Assembly: GCA_017607445.1 (NCBI GenBank)
Contig: JAEVHH010000003.1
Coordinates: forward strand, 4,030,001 to 4,094,000
Length of the DNA: 64,000 nucleotides
Direction of reading: 5' to 3'
DNA from: Histoplasma ohiense
Lineage: Eukaryota; Ascomycota; Eurotiomycetes; Onygenales; Ajellomycetaceae
Position numbers and translations under genes: made by a program. The first letter of the stretch is position 1. Each line of letters begins with the position of its first letter. The notes below the pieces were generated by a model. That model worked only from the letters and a program-made list of their open reading frames with translations. It had not been told where the DNA came from and did no database searches. Positions 11,661 to 23,944 of the stretch are shown piece by piece.

Positions 11661-11722
11661 TCATACACAGCTTAGATACTGATCTATACACTGAGTGGAA
11701 GTGTCTTAATCCACAGCTATAG

Positions 11723-14700
11723 ATGATGAAGGAAATATATGAAACACTATTCTTGAGAAAACAAACAAGCAAGCTGCAAAAGCAAGCAGTGAGAGCACAG
11801 ATAAATGTAAAAAAACTCATATCTACACTCACTACTTCATCATCAAAACACTCAGATATGATGAATATCAATCTCAATGCTATCACAAGAGCTCTGAACT
11901 CTCTCAAGAAGAATTTATCAGAGTGAATAGTCTGATGTTATGAACACAGAGCATGCTTTCACTGCAGCTGACAGAATCATAACACAAAAAATTACTGTAA
12001 TCACTCTCAAAAGAAAAAGTCAAAAAACTAGAAGAATCAGCAGAATCAGAGACACTCATTAATTAACTATTAAAGATCTCTGAAATAGATGAGTTGTCTG
12101 CATTAGATGACTCTCTGAATTCTACAAAGACTAAACAGAAGAAAGATGAAGGAATGAGTGCAGAAAAGAAAGCAGATAAACATTCAAATATTATAGAATT
12201 GAATACACTGATGTATAGAGAATATCTGAGACAGAAAAGAGAAGTGACAGCAAAGATGTTATTGAACACAGACACTTCAACAAAGTACATTGATGATTAT
12301 ATACTAAAATGATTGTCTGGCATATAATGAATGGAGGAATCTAAATAAGTAAAGCTTTCAAACAATTGTTATTTTATCTCATTCACAAGAGTAAAGATGC
12401 TCTTGTACTTTAAGAAATGATCTTGCTGCATCTGAGCACACATACTTCTGAATATAGAATATGATCTGATCTTGAAGCTTGATTGATTTCAGAAGTATGA
12501 TCCTCAAATTCATTGATGTACATATCACATACAGTTGACAGATTGTAAGAATCAAATTCATACAATCTTACTCATGAATATGAGGCACAGATTCCACACA
12601 TCAGAGACAGAAGACTTGAATCTCATCACTCAACATCAAGCAAAATAAATACTGTGTAAATCTTCAACTCAGAGCATTCTATACATCATAAAAGAATCTG
12701 AAGCAAAAGAATCACTGCTTACAAAAGATTCAAAAAATGAAACATATATAAAGACACTGTTTGAAAAGCATAAGAAGATCTTCTGAATGGATCTTCTGTC
12801 TTCTCTGTCACTCAAAAGAGAATTCATTCACAAGATCAATACAGAGAATGTGAAGTCAATAAATCACAACATATACTCTCTATCACAAACACATCTCAAG
12901 AAATTACAGCAGCAGATAGAGAAGTTGTTGAAGAGAGATTTCATACAATCATTCTTCAATGCATAAGACTTTTCAGTTCTATTTGCTAAGAAGTCAAATG
13001 AAGAATGATGTATGTGCATTGACTATTAAGCACTCAATAAACTCACTGTAAAGAATAGATATCTGCTACTGTGAATTCAACAACAACTAGATACAGTAGA
13101 AAATGTCTGATACTTGATGAAGATTGATCTACTCACAGAATACTGACAGATTCATATAGATGAACTATCAGTGCTCAAAACAGCATTTAACATACAATGA
13201 AAAAAGTTTGAATTTTTTGTGATGTCTATGAAGCTTATAAACATCTCTGCAATCTTTCAGACAATAATGAATACAATTCTTGCAAAACAGAACAGTCAAT
13301 CATGTCTCATATATCTTGACAATATTTTAATCTTTTCAAACTCATACAAAGAGCATCTACAACATGTGAATCAGATGCTCACAACTCTGACAGAGCACAA
13401 ACTCTACATCAAATCATCAAAATATATATTTGATATGAAGAAGTTGAAGTTCATGGAACATCTTATGAAAGAGAGCTACATACACTCAATCCTCAAAAAA
13501 CTAAAAGTTATCATGAAATGGCCAAGATCTAGAAACATACATCATATACATCAATTTTTAGAACTGGCATTCTATTACAGAAGATTTGTAAAGAATTTCA
13601 TATGAATCACTGCTTCATTGTCAGATCTTCTTAAAGAGACAGATGCTGAGCTTTATAAAAAGAAATTTTATTCAATCATCTGAAACATCTTCTGCAAAGA
13701 GATCTTTCTTGAGCTTAGAAAACATATGACAACATCTTCAGTGCTTGTTCAACTGAATCATACAAAGCTCTTCACAATTGAAACTGATGCATTAGAATGA
13801 GCCATTGAATGCTCTCTCTTGCAAGTGAAGAAGAATGATAAATTACATTCAGTAGCATATGATAGCTGAAAGCTGTTGAGCACAGAGCTTAACTATTCTG
13901 TGTATGAGAAGAAATTTCTAGCAATCAAACATACACTAGATCTATAAAATCAATATATCAACAATGAACATACAACAACAGTGATCACTGATTACAAAAG
14001 CCTCATTTATTTACAAATAATAATCAAACTCTTCAAGCAGCTAGTATGATGAATATCAGAGTTTCAGACATACAATCTTCAAATCAAATACAGAAAGAGA
14101 GTGGACACTATTGTATCAGATGCTATAAGTTATAGATCTGACTTCATAAGAGAAGATTCAGTGAATGCAGCACAGAGAGAATTCACACTAACAGCACTGA
14201 GAGATTATAATAAAGCAGAGTGATTGAAAGCTATAATCATCTGCTTGAAGAATGAGAGTGTATCAGTTGATAAATGTCTGATGAAGGTAATAGAAGAAAT
14301 GCTTTCAAAATTCAAACTTGCAAAGTTAGAGAAGAATGTTGTGCTTTACTGTGATCTTGATTATACAGAGACACTGTATCTTGAGTCTCAGTTTTGATGA
14401 AATCTGATAAGTCATATGCACAAGAAATTCAGTTATTTAAAAAGCTCAGAACTTATGAGTGTTCTGAAAGATTGAGCATACTGATCAAATATGAAAGAAG
14501 ATATTCAGATATACACACAGAAGTGTCTGAACTGCCAAGTCTCAAAGAGCACAAGACAAGAATTGAAATGTGAGAGAACACAACATCAGATAGAAGATAC
14601 AATTAAATCATTTGAATATTGAGAAATAGATTTTATAGAGATATTGTCATGAACATCAAATAAAAACTGCTGAATAATAACAGCAATCAATTACATCACA

Positions 14701-15204
14701 GAGTGATCAATTGTATGAGTGGTGTTAGAGGTGATGAAAAAGATCATTGCTAAATTTCTACACAATGATATCTACATCAATTATGATATGCTTTATGAGA
14801 TATTGACAAATAACAGTGCAAACTTTGTAGAAGAAGCTGTGAAGCACTTCATCAAACAGTTGCAGATGAAACATCACACAACAACACTCTATCACTCTCA
14901 TACAAATGAAAAAGTCAAACACTTAAATGAAATACTAGACAGTATGCTGATGAAATATCTAGTGAGAAAGTTCACAAGATTATGAAATGAATATCTGAAA
15001 CAGATATTATTTGCAATGTAAGTTCATCAATATACAGTCTCAAAGTGCTTGCTGTTCTATCTGCTCTATAAAGTGCATCTGCATATTCTGAGGAATACAC
15101 AGAAGCAGATAGAGGAGAAGATAGTGATTATAAATATGAAATCAAGAGTTAGAGAAGTTAGTCACATCTGAGCAAAAGCAAATGAATTACTGCTCAATCA
15201 CATC
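11723..15204 (+). pseudogene. Family E gypsy gag-pol remnant
   Basis: A long plus-strand polyprotein with many TGA stops. Gag-like tail with a knuckle-like CFHC...H...C near 11950-11985. Protease-like LLNTDTSTKYI near 12258. RT near 12830-13700 includes LKRDFIQSFFNA, CLIYLDNILIFSNSYKEH and FLELAFYYRRFVKNFI. RNase H near 13760-14000 (LFTIETDALE, ELNYSVYEKKFLAIKH). Integrase near 14450-15180 (KCLNCQVSKSTRQELKC; LTNNSANFVEEAVKHFIKQL; HTNEKVKHLNEILDSML). The YLDD catalytic motif is YLDN at 13312-13323. The 5' end is lost near the LINE fragment, and SINE copy 1 follows directly. Confidence 0.85.
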
Positions 15205-15217
15205 ATACAATTGAAAA
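15205..15217. repeat. Left target duplication of SINE copy 1
   Basis: ATACAATTGAAAA, repeated exactly at 15611-15623. A 13-bp duplication is typical of target-primed (LINE-driven) insertion. Confidence 0.93.
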
Positions 15218-15610
15218 TTATTATTATTATTATTATTCTTCCGTTATACTCATATGCAAGCAGCGCTTATGACGAGTCCTTGTGTGATGTTAAATACAGG
15301 CAAGAGTTGGTTATACCGGAGGAATGCTTAGTGTTGAACAGCACCAAGAATAACAAGAACATAGGAAAATTAATGAAAGACAGAATTGATACATGCAATA
15401 CAGATTTCCAGCTCAGAAACAATAAGCTAAATCAGATAGTAGATCCACCCAAAGATATCTATTTGACAAGTTCACATCTCATTATTTTAGAAGCTGAGAA
15501 GTTGACTCTGAATGTAATGTTGTCCCCTGTGGGTTTCGAACCCACACACTCTGGGTCCCCACACCAAGGCGCTACCTGGTGGCCGCATTACCCATTCGGC
15601 CACCGGGGCC
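15218..15610 (-). mobile_element. tRNA-derived SINE, copy 1
   Basis: Minus strand reads tRNA-like head (B box GGTTCGAAACC intact; A box TGGCCGAATGGG), then about 300 bp of body ending CGGAAG and an (AAT)n tail at 15218-15237. It aligns without gaps to copy 3 but has 21 extra C-to-T or G-to-A changes. Open frames across it (for example 15211-15690) are accidental. Confidence 0.92.
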
Positions 15611-15623
15611 ATACAATTGAAAA

Positions 15624-16493
15624 GAATATGAGACTCACTAGTGAAAGAAACAAGTCTTACTGTGAGTATTTGAGTTCTTGTATGAAATGAAGAATCTGAG
15701 AAGTTTCAATCAAGATGATTTGAATTGTACAAAATCCTCAAATCACACTCTCTTGAAATGTATGCTTTGAAAGAATCAGAGGGACAGATTCTACACAATT
15801 TTATAAATAACTCTTGTTTTATAGAGGCAAAGATGAAGAATTTCAATGAGCTGTGATCATCTACAGCACTATCATCAGTGTTGAAGAAAAGAGAGCTTAT
15901 GATAGAAAAGCTCAGAGAAGTTAGAGAAATCATCAATACTTATGAATCAGATAATATCACTTACTCAGATCTCTCAACAATAATCAAAAAAGAATGAGAG
16001 AAAATGGAAAAGACAGATATACAGCACATCTCAATAAGTGATGAGACTGTTGCTGACTGTACAATATTGCAATATAGACAGCAGATGCAATGCAGTTAGA
16101 GGTGAACTCAAGACAGCTGATCAGTATGTGAATTGAGTCACAAAAAACAAAGAGATTCAGAGAAGAATTCAACTGTCTACACTAACTCAATCACAGAGAT
16201 CTCAGAGAATGAACTGTTAGAAACATCAGTGAATGTATTGAATCAAATTATTTCAGCATCTGAAAATGCTCAGAGATTGAGTGAGGTTAGTTTTGATGAG
16301 TCATTCACTGTAGTTGTCTGAGCTTGTGAAGAGGGGCAGTATAATACACAGAGACAGAATGCTCTCATTGAAAAATATAAGATCTGCTGTCTCTAGTTGT
16401 CAAGTGTAGAACTGATAAAAGATCATATAAAATTAATAACTAGAAGAGAAAGGGAAAAAGAAAGTCAGAAAAATGATCTATTCACACACAATT
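15624..16493 (+). pseudogene. Unassigned decayed ORF downstream of family E integrase
   Basis: The plus strand 15718-16095 reads through with only two TGA codons (LYKILKSHSLEMYALKESEG; later LKKRELMIEKLREVREIINT and IQYRQQMQ-like end), giving a helical, Glu/Lys-rich protein. A second open piece covers 16133-16321 (NSTVYTNSITEISENELLET). The sequence resumes at 23945 after element B-i. I do not recognise the product. It may be an extra gene of family E or part of another element. Confidence 0.4.
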
Positions 16494-16789
16494 TGTGAGG
16501 TGTAGTGACAGTGTGAAGAGTAACAGTAGAAGATAGTTTATAGCGTAGCGGAGATAATAGTAATATATTGTAGAGTGTAATATAGTAGCATAACATAGCG
16601 TAGCTAATTGCTAAGAAAGAAAAGAAAGAGAAAGAAGATGTGTGAAATACATGAAAAGAAAGAGAAAGAAGATGTGCGAAATACATACATTGATATATAT
16701 ATACATATAGAAATAGCAGTAGTGAGAGTATAATGGAAAGAGGTAAGAATAAGTGAAGATAATAAGAAATAATAAACAAGTGCATTACA
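16494..16789 (-). repeat. 3' LTR of B-i
   Basis: Plus strand begins TGTGAGGTGTAGTGACAG and ends TGCATTACA. It is longer than the 258-266 bp of other family B LTRs because the stretch GAAAGAGAAAGAAGATGTG(T/C)GAAATAC is duplicated. The polypurine tract (AAAAAAGAGAGGCAAT on the minus strand) lies directly to its right. Confidence 0.92.
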
Positions 16790-17347
16790 ATTGCCTCTCT
16801 TTTTTATAAGAGCTGCTCTCAGCAATTGTATAGATTGCTTGCTAGTAGATAATCACATTTCTGTATTGTAAGTTTCATTTGTTGATAGCAGTGTATTGAT
16901 TGTGTCCTCTAGATAGCTTGTATACACATTGTTATCAATTTTCTAATGAGATGGAATTGATGGATTCTTTGATTGCTAGAGATTGCATGCAGAGAAGCAA
17001 AAAGAATTTCTTTTCTCTTGAAAATTTCTCTTCTTTTTTAACTTGATCATCATCAAAGCTCCTTGCCTTTCTGTCATGATTTTTCATCTCCAATAAAAGA
17101 ATTTTTAAATTTTTATATCATCATTCTCTCTTCCTCTCTTTTTATTGAAATGAGCTCTCTCAGTTATTCTGATTTTAAGTAAGTTGTTTCTTGAGTACTT
17201 ATCACATATTATTGTTGGTGTTCCTTGTCAGTGATGTTATTAGTGTGGTCATGTGTGTCATTAGCTTGTTTTCATATAGCATCATTCACTGTTCATTTGT
17301 TACATTGCTCTAGCTCTAATCATATAACACACAACAGTTGAATTCCA

Positions 17348-18043
17348 TGTGAACATTGTGTTCTGAGACTTGAGAACATCAATTTTTGATGTGTGTTGAG
17401 ATTAAATGTCTGAAAATATTGTGAAGCTTATGCCTCTGCAGAGAAATTCTGCAAATCTGTGAGTAATTCTCTTTAATTCTTATTTTCTTTTTCTTTTTTT
17501 TTTTTTTTTAAATTTGCTTTTGAATAGATAGTAGTGCTCTTAGCAATGTTGATATACTAATAATAATGCTAGATGTATGATACATCTCTTCTGAGATGCA
17601 TCATGCATGGATGAGTGATTATCTTTGCAGAGATGACAGTTGAGAAGAATATAGCCAGCCACAAAAGTCATCTTCATTATTTAGTTAAACAATTGAACAC
17701 ATCTCATCTGACAATGCTGTCTGCTTGAGACAGAGCAGAGATGAATGCTCTATGATTTCAGTGCTGAATGATGGCTGAGTCTGTAGAGGTGCAGATTTTG
17801 GAGGCTGTGGTTGTGTCTGATTCTTTCAGAGCAGAGATGTTAGAGAAAGAGAAGAATATGAAGAAGAGGGTTTTAAGAATGATGAGCTCTGAGAACTCTG
17901 TAGTGAAGAAGTCAGCTGAGAAGAAGTTGACTGAGAAGGAATCAGCTGAGAAGAGATCAGAGAAGTTGGCTGAAGAGTCAATAAAGAAGATTATAAAGAC
18001 AGTGAAATATAAGAGATATGAGCTTCATGATATGAAGGTGTGA
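17348..18043 (+). pseudogene. Family B accessory gene, antisense to gag-pol (six-Cys module plus coiled coil)
   Basis: It lies between the chromodomain and 3' LTR, opposite to gag-pol. A cysteine module at 17348-17452 reads C-EH-C-X10-C-X9-C-EA-Y-X6-C, followed two codons later by a phase-0 donor GTGAGT. Downstream, an open stretch at 17768-18043 (MMAESVEVQILEAVVVSDSF, then Lys/Glu-rich EKKLTEKESAEKRSEKLAEE) should form a coiled coil. B-ii carries the same module, intron and coil. Module stops are TGA. The start and the exons between 17528 and 17768 are unresolved. Function unknown; zinc or nucleic-acid binding is a guess from the cysteines. Confidence 0.6.
17459..17527 (+). other. Predicted intron of family B accessory gene
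   Basis: 69 bases, GTGAGTAATT to a pyrimidine run and TTGAATAG. The same borders occur on the minus strand in B-ii (43038-43100), which supports a real splice unit. Confidence 0.6.
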
Positions 18044-18589
18044 AAGGAGATCATGGGGGGAGAGGCCTTTCTTTAACAGATGTATCAGTGAATAAAGAGA
18101 TTGATGAAAAAGAGTAGAGAGAAGAAAGCAAATGTTCTGTGAAAGAGATATTTGCTGATATCTTTGCACTCAAAATGAGACTCAGTGCTTAACAAGTACC
18201 AAAGACAGTATAAGAAGAGAATGACAGAGAGAAGATAAGAGAGATGATGAAGAGAGAAATGAAAGTGAGAGATGAGAGATATTGAAATGAGAGTGAGTGA
18301 ACTGAAGATTTTTAGACTTTTTTTAGAATCTGTTTTCTTTGTCTTTTTCTTATCTGTATTTTTTATTTTTTGTATTTATTATACTCAAATTGAATTTTTT
18401 CCTTTTTTCCATTTCTTTGATAAAATCTTTAAAAAAAAATGTATTTGATTGAAGTTTGGATGAGATTTGTACTTCTAATATTTTTCAATTTAAGATTTGT
18501 GCTTCTGGCATCTTTCAACTTGAAGTTCACACTTTTGATGTTTGAGAGTATATTGATTTTGTATTTGTCATTCATTTTCTTATTTGAGA

Positions 18590-21500
18590 AAGATTTTGAA
18601 TGTCTGAGTGTTCAATATGTTTTCTTCTGATTCTCATATATCACCACTAGAATCTCAATCTGTTCATCTCACAAAATATTTCAGAGATTTGTTTTTTCAT
18701 TGTCATTTTTCAAGAATTTCTTCAATTTGATATTCTTCTTTACTGTTGATAAGTTTCAGTTCTGATTCTGGTAGAGCTTCATTTCTGCAATTGTATGACT
18801 TTAATAAAGATACATGAAATACAGAATGAATGCTTCTATATGAAGATGACAGTTCTAGTTTGTACATTTGTTTTTCAATGATATTCAGAATCTTGAAGAG
18901 TTCAACATATTTATGATCAAGTTTGCAAACCAGATGCAGCAATCAGAGATTTTTTGCATTGAGCATGATATAGTCATCTATTTTAAATTGTTGAGGCTTA
19001 TGTTTTGTATTATAATAGATTTTCTGTGCTTGTCACATCTTTTGTTGATTCTCAATAAGCTTATGATGTGTTTTCTTGATATGTTTCACATGGCTAGCAG
19101 CATGTATGGTGACTGGTTGTGATGATTTGCTGATATTAATTTTCAAATCAGATCAATATCCCATTAGAGCTTCTGCAGATGTCATTTCAGTAGAGACATA
19201 TTGAGAGATATTGTAAACAAACTGCATCAGCAGTAGTCAGTGTGTCCAGTCATCTTGATGATAGTTGATAAAGTATTGAAGATAATGTTTCAAGATTTGA
19301 TTTTGTCATTTCATTTGATCATCTGTTTGAGAGTGAAAGGCTGTTGAAAGTTTTCAGTGTGTGTCTAGCATATAACAAAAGATGGACCAATAATGGCTTG
19401 TAAACAGCAAATCTCAGTCAGATATATGGTTTTTGAGTACTCTGTAAATTGTATAGAACTTGGTATAAACAATTTCTGCTAGTTCATCAGCAGTAATGTT
19501 TTTGATGCAAGAAATATAGATTGTAAATTTGATATATATATTCACAATCACTAAAATTGCATTGTAGATTTGATGAAGAAATGTAGAGACTGATAAGTCT
19601 GTAATAAAATTCATAGTAATGAATTCAAAAGAATTTGATGATAAGAGAATTGTACTCAATTCTTCATATTGTCCATGCTGTTTTGGCTTTACTCTTTGAT
19701 AAGTATCATAAATGAATATATAATCTTTGATATCTCTGACTAGTTTATGTCAATAGTATTTGTTCTGAATGCTGTTTATGAACTTTTTTATATCAAAGTG
19801 ATCCCTCTGCAGATCATCATGATTTGCACTGATAATTTCATCAATGAATGTCTTTTGTTGAGGAACATATGTGCAATCATCAGCACACAATATATCATTC
19901 TCAGAAATTGTCTATAGTATATTTTCAGTGACAGTCATATTCTTCTCTTTTATCTTCTTTCTTTGCTCAGCAGCAAAAGAATCAATCTTCTGTGCTTTAT
20001 TCAGAAATGAGATGAAGGATTTGAGCATTTCTGTATATACTGAGTCTTCAAGAATAGCCTTATTGACTGCAATCCAAGGTATATATTGCTCAACACACAA
20101 CAGAGAAGAAGAGTTTACATGAGAGATAGAAGATATCAACATATGAAACATTTTTCACTCATTAAAAGAAGTATTTTGCTCATTAGAGACTTATGCACAG
20201 ACTACATCAGAAGAAATATTATTTTGAAAAGAAGTATTAGTTTTTCAGTCTAGTCTAACTTCATGTTTCAGCTTCTGTTGCAGAGTAGATAATATAGTTT
20301 GACTATTATAGATCTCACTGTAGTCTGTGCAATGACTGAACTCATCAGCTGAATTCTTTGATTCAGAGCAGTGCAGTAATACAAAATCATAAGCAGATAA
20401 AGCTTTCACTCATCTAATCTGACATCTGTTCAGTTTCTTAGTTGTCATAAAGTACTGCAGATTGACATGATCAGATCAGACTTGAATTGAATATTAACTT
20501 CTCTTCAGATAGTGTCTTCAATTCTTAAATGCTGCTACAATAGTCAAGAGTTCTTTATCATAAGTATCATAATATGTTTCCACATCAATCAACTTTCTTG
20601 ATCAGAAGACAACTGAATGCCAGTGCTCATCATTCTGTAACTGTGACAGAATAGCAGTAACTGTAAAAGTGGACACATCAGATTCAATCTGAATACACTG
20701 AGCTGAGTCAAAATAAGCTAATAGAGAAGCATGTATAAAGCACAATTTGAGCTCATTGAAAGTGTTTTGAGTATCTTCTATTCATATAAAAGTGACTTTT
20801 CTTTCCCTCTTCTTGCTCTCTTTTGTAAGTTCAAATAATGAGGCTGTAATAGAGGAGAAAGACTTAATAAATCATCAATAGAAATTAGCAAAGCTCAAGA
20901 AGAATTGAACCTCTTTAATTGATTTAGATGTAGATTATTTCATAATAGTGAAGACTTTGTCTGACTTCATCTCAATATCATTTGTATCTATAACAAACCT
21001 CAGAAACAAAATCTTGTTCACTTCAAATTCACACTTAGAGAGTTTTGCAAATAGATTCACACACTTGAGATATTCTAGCATCTTAGTAACATGCACTTTA
21101 TATTTCTGCTTTGAATTGAAGAATATGAGAATGTCGTCCAAATAGACAATGCAACATATATTCAACAAATCAGACAAGACATTGTTAATGTATACTTGAA
21201 ATATCACTGAAGCATTAGCTAGTTCAAATAGCATAACTACATATTCAAAATGTTCATATCTCATTCTAAAGACTGTCTTCCAACAGTCTTTTGTCACTAT
21301 AAGTATGTGATGATAGACATTTTGAAGGTTCAGCTTAGTGAATATCTTGGCTTTTGAAAGTCTATCAAGTAATTCATTTATTAGAGATAGAGAATATTAA
21401 TTTTTGATGATGATTCAATTTAACTCTCAATAGTCTACACAAAGACAGCGTCCATCATCTTTTTTGAGAACAAAGAGAATTGATACATCAGTCAGACTAC

Positions 21501-22250
21501 TGAATAGTTGTATTCACTCTTTATCTAATGTATTTTTTAAATATTCTCTTAGAGTGGCTAACTCAGTTTCAGAGAGATTGTATATCAGTATAAATGAAGA
21601 TTGTGTATTAGACTCAAAATCTATACAGTGTTTCATCTCTTCTGATCTTTTCACACTTATAGCAGCTTCTTCTGAGAAGATATGTGTGTATGACATGACA
21701 TAATCAGATAGATCAGTCAGCAAGTTCAAATATGCAGCTGAGAATACATATAAAGCATGCTTTGAGTCTTTTGAATATTCTGTAGATAATACTACAAGTA
21801 TTTCTACTCTAGCTTCTGTGAGAACTTCAGCTAAGACATTTTGTTCAGAAATAATTTGAGGCTGTTGTTTATCTTCAGAGTTTCTAAAGAAGAATTGTTC
21901 ATCTGATCAATCTATAAGAGAATTTGTTTGTCTTAATCAAGAAAATTCTAATACAAGACTGTAGTCCTTCATCTTCATCACATGGAAGAAATGAAATGTC
22001 TGCTGTGCATTACCCTTGTGATCAGTGATAGTAGTTGCAATGTTATACTCTTCAAAGAAGTGCATTATGCATTCATCAATTGACTTGACTATTTTAATTT
22101 TGCAGTGAGCAGCTTCTAGATTGTGATTCTTTGTTCAAAATTCATCAACACAGTTCACTTCTGATTCAGAGTCTACTAGCACAAGCACTTTTTGTAGATT
22201 CTTAGATGTAGCAAGTTTCACTGTGACAGTGAAGCTTAAAATGTTTTTGT
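18590..22250 (-). pseudogene. Family B pol remnant of B-i with chromodomain
   Basis: Minus strand. Protease near 22165-22195 reads LVDSESEVN where a DSG active site is expected (GG-to-GA makes Gly into Glu). RT includes VVMLFELANASVIFQVYINN and an intact YLDDILIFFNSK (GACGAC codons at 21133-21138), then FLRFVIDTNDIEM. Integrase includes SFEFITMNFITDLSVSTFLH and YNAILVIVNIYIKFTIYI at 19414-19659. The C-terminus reads SYRSIHSVFHVSLLKSYN, then INSKEEYQIEEILEK leading into a chromodomain (18590-18760). Many TGA stops. Confidence 0.85.
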
Positions 22251-22259
22251 ATTGACTTT

Positions 22260-23630
22260 CTGTGCTTATGACTGTCATTGTGAGCTGAATAATATATTTT
22301 AAGCATTTTTTGAGTCCTTCAAGTTCTTTGTGTCTTTTATATCAGATTTCAAGTCAGATTTGGCATTTTTGAATTCATCTTTGAATCATTTGAAACATGA
22401 ATCAATGGTATGTTCTGATCACTTGCAATAACAGCAATATTTTGATCAGATGCAGTCATCAGACTTTGTAGTGTTATTTCATCTGTATTTGTTTTGTGAT
22501 CTATTATCAGCATTATTTCTGTTGTTAAAGCTTTGAGTGGGGTTTTTGAAATTTGACTTCTCTTTAAGCTTCTTCCATCTCTCTGACAGATTTGATTCTG
22601 CCATTGCAAGTTTATGTAGAGTGGCATCATAGCTTAACTCTTTCAATTTGATTGCATATTTGTCAAATTCTCAGCAAATGGAAGGTAGAACTTTCATATA
22701 GAGGTGTGATTTCCAATGATATTCACTATAAGAATGCTGTAGATATTCTTCAATTGATTGTAAATATGAAGCAAATTGTTGAACTGTCTGATCTTCTTAT
22801 TACTCTGTTTTTCAGTACTGTCTATCAGCATCTCAGAAACTTTTATCTGAATCAGTGACTTGACATTACATTCAACTAACAAATTCTTCTCATAGTGGCA
22901 AAGTCTGTATATCATGTGTATGTTGATATCAACATTGTTGCATCTCAACATTGAAATGAGTAACAGCTTTGATGATCTTTCAATGGTCATATTCATTGTA
23001 GTAATCAAGATCATTGATATGAAAAGTGATAGCAGCTGTAACAAAGTTTTCAAATTCTTTCATACTTTGATCTCAGAACTTTTTCACATCTCTTCAAGAA
23101 GAGTGACTGCTCATGCTGAGATCTCAAAGTTCTAATTGTCAAAATGATACTCAACTACATCTCTCACTGACAGTAGTCACAGTATTTTTCACTAAAATAT
23201 TGAGTGCTTGTAGTGTGACTTCTGATGATCTGAGAATATTTGTGATATTATCACAGTTATCATTCATACTAATTGCATCTCTACTATGATTCAGATGCAC
23301 TTCTAGCATATTTCAGATGACTGAAATTGTTTCATTCAATTCTTGTAGTAAAGTGTTGCATCAGTATTGAAGTTTTCACAGTTCTTTCTCAGTCTGTAAT
23401 TTTTTGATTCTTCTGATCACAGCTATCTTCTCAGTCTCAATTATACTGAGATCTTCAGAGAAGATATCTCTTTCTGAACTATATTCAGAGTTCAATTTCA
23501 TAGAAAAAGATGATGCTTGTTGCACACTTTCAGTGGCAGAAGTGTGTGTTTTGCAGTTTTCTTTCATGATATTTGCTGCTTCAGATTCAGCAGTAGTATG
23601 AGTACAGTGAATGCTGCAAGTAGAGATCAT
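22260..23630 (-). pseudogene. Family B gag remnant of B-i
   Basis: Starts at the ATG at 23628-23630 (MISTCSIHCTHTTAESEAAN), with an open 85-codon N-terminus matching B-ii. A CX2CX4HX4C knuckle lies near 22405-22450 (YCCYCK, TGA, SEHTIDSCF). The middle is broken by stops. Confidence 0.78.
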
Positions 23631-23677
23631 GACTATTACTCAACAGACTGTCTCTCAAAGATTGAGTGATTAGAAAC

Positions 23678-23939
23678 TGTGAGATGTAGTGACAGTGTGA
23701 AGAGTAACAGTAGAAGATAGTTTATAGCATAGCAGAGATAATAGTAATATATTGTAGAGTGTAATATAGTAGCATAACATAGCATAGCTAATTGCTAAGG
23801 AAGAAAAGAAAGAGAAAGAAGATGTGCGAAATACATACATCGATATATATATACATATAGAAATAGCAGTAGCGAGAGTATAATGGAAAGAGGTAAGAAT
23901 AAGCGAAGATAATAAGGAATAATAAACAAGTGCATTACA
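23678..23939 (-). repeat. 5' LTR of B-i
   Basis: 262 bp, TGTGAGATG...TGCATTACA on the plus strand, abutting the duplication CAATT at 23940. On the minus strand it is followed by GTTTCTAATCACTCAATC, the primer-site region also seen in B-ii. Confidence 0.93.
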
Positions 23940-23944
23940 CAATT

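Larger units (their letters stand above)
16494..23939 (-). mobile_element. Complete family B chromovirus B-i
   Basis: LTRs at 16494-16789 and 23678-23939, with exact 5-bp duplication CAATT (16489-16493 and 23940-23944). Length is 7446 bp, close to B-ii once its nested element is removed. Minus-strand order: LTR, gag, protease, RT, RNase H, integrase, chromodomain, a long 3' region carrying an opposite-strand gene, polypurine tract, LTR. It is broken by stops, though the RT YLDD motif survives. Confidence 0.94.

Noticed and set aside
12094..12312. Possible host gene with a Lys/Glu-rich frame
   Set aside because: It runs directly into the family E protease-like motif and RT, so it belongs to gag-pol.
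11723..15204. TGA read as tryptophan (mitochondrial or alternative nuclear code)
   Set aside because: TGA also stands at Arg positions and in splice- and LTR-bearing nuclear elements, and it tracks with CpG/GG loss in non-coding SINEs and LTRs. Mutation explains it better than recoding.
15211..15690. 159-residue open frame, and similar ones at 44941-45372 and 47740-48078
   Set aside because: They cover the SINE (tail, body and part of the tRNA head). The shared peptide reflects repeat identity, not a gene.
16465..16825. Hydrophobic open frames shared by 16465-16825, 23670-23969, 30429-30717, 43659-43925 and 58692-59193
   Set aside because: All sit on family B LTRs and run into different flanks, so the conservation is that of the LTR.
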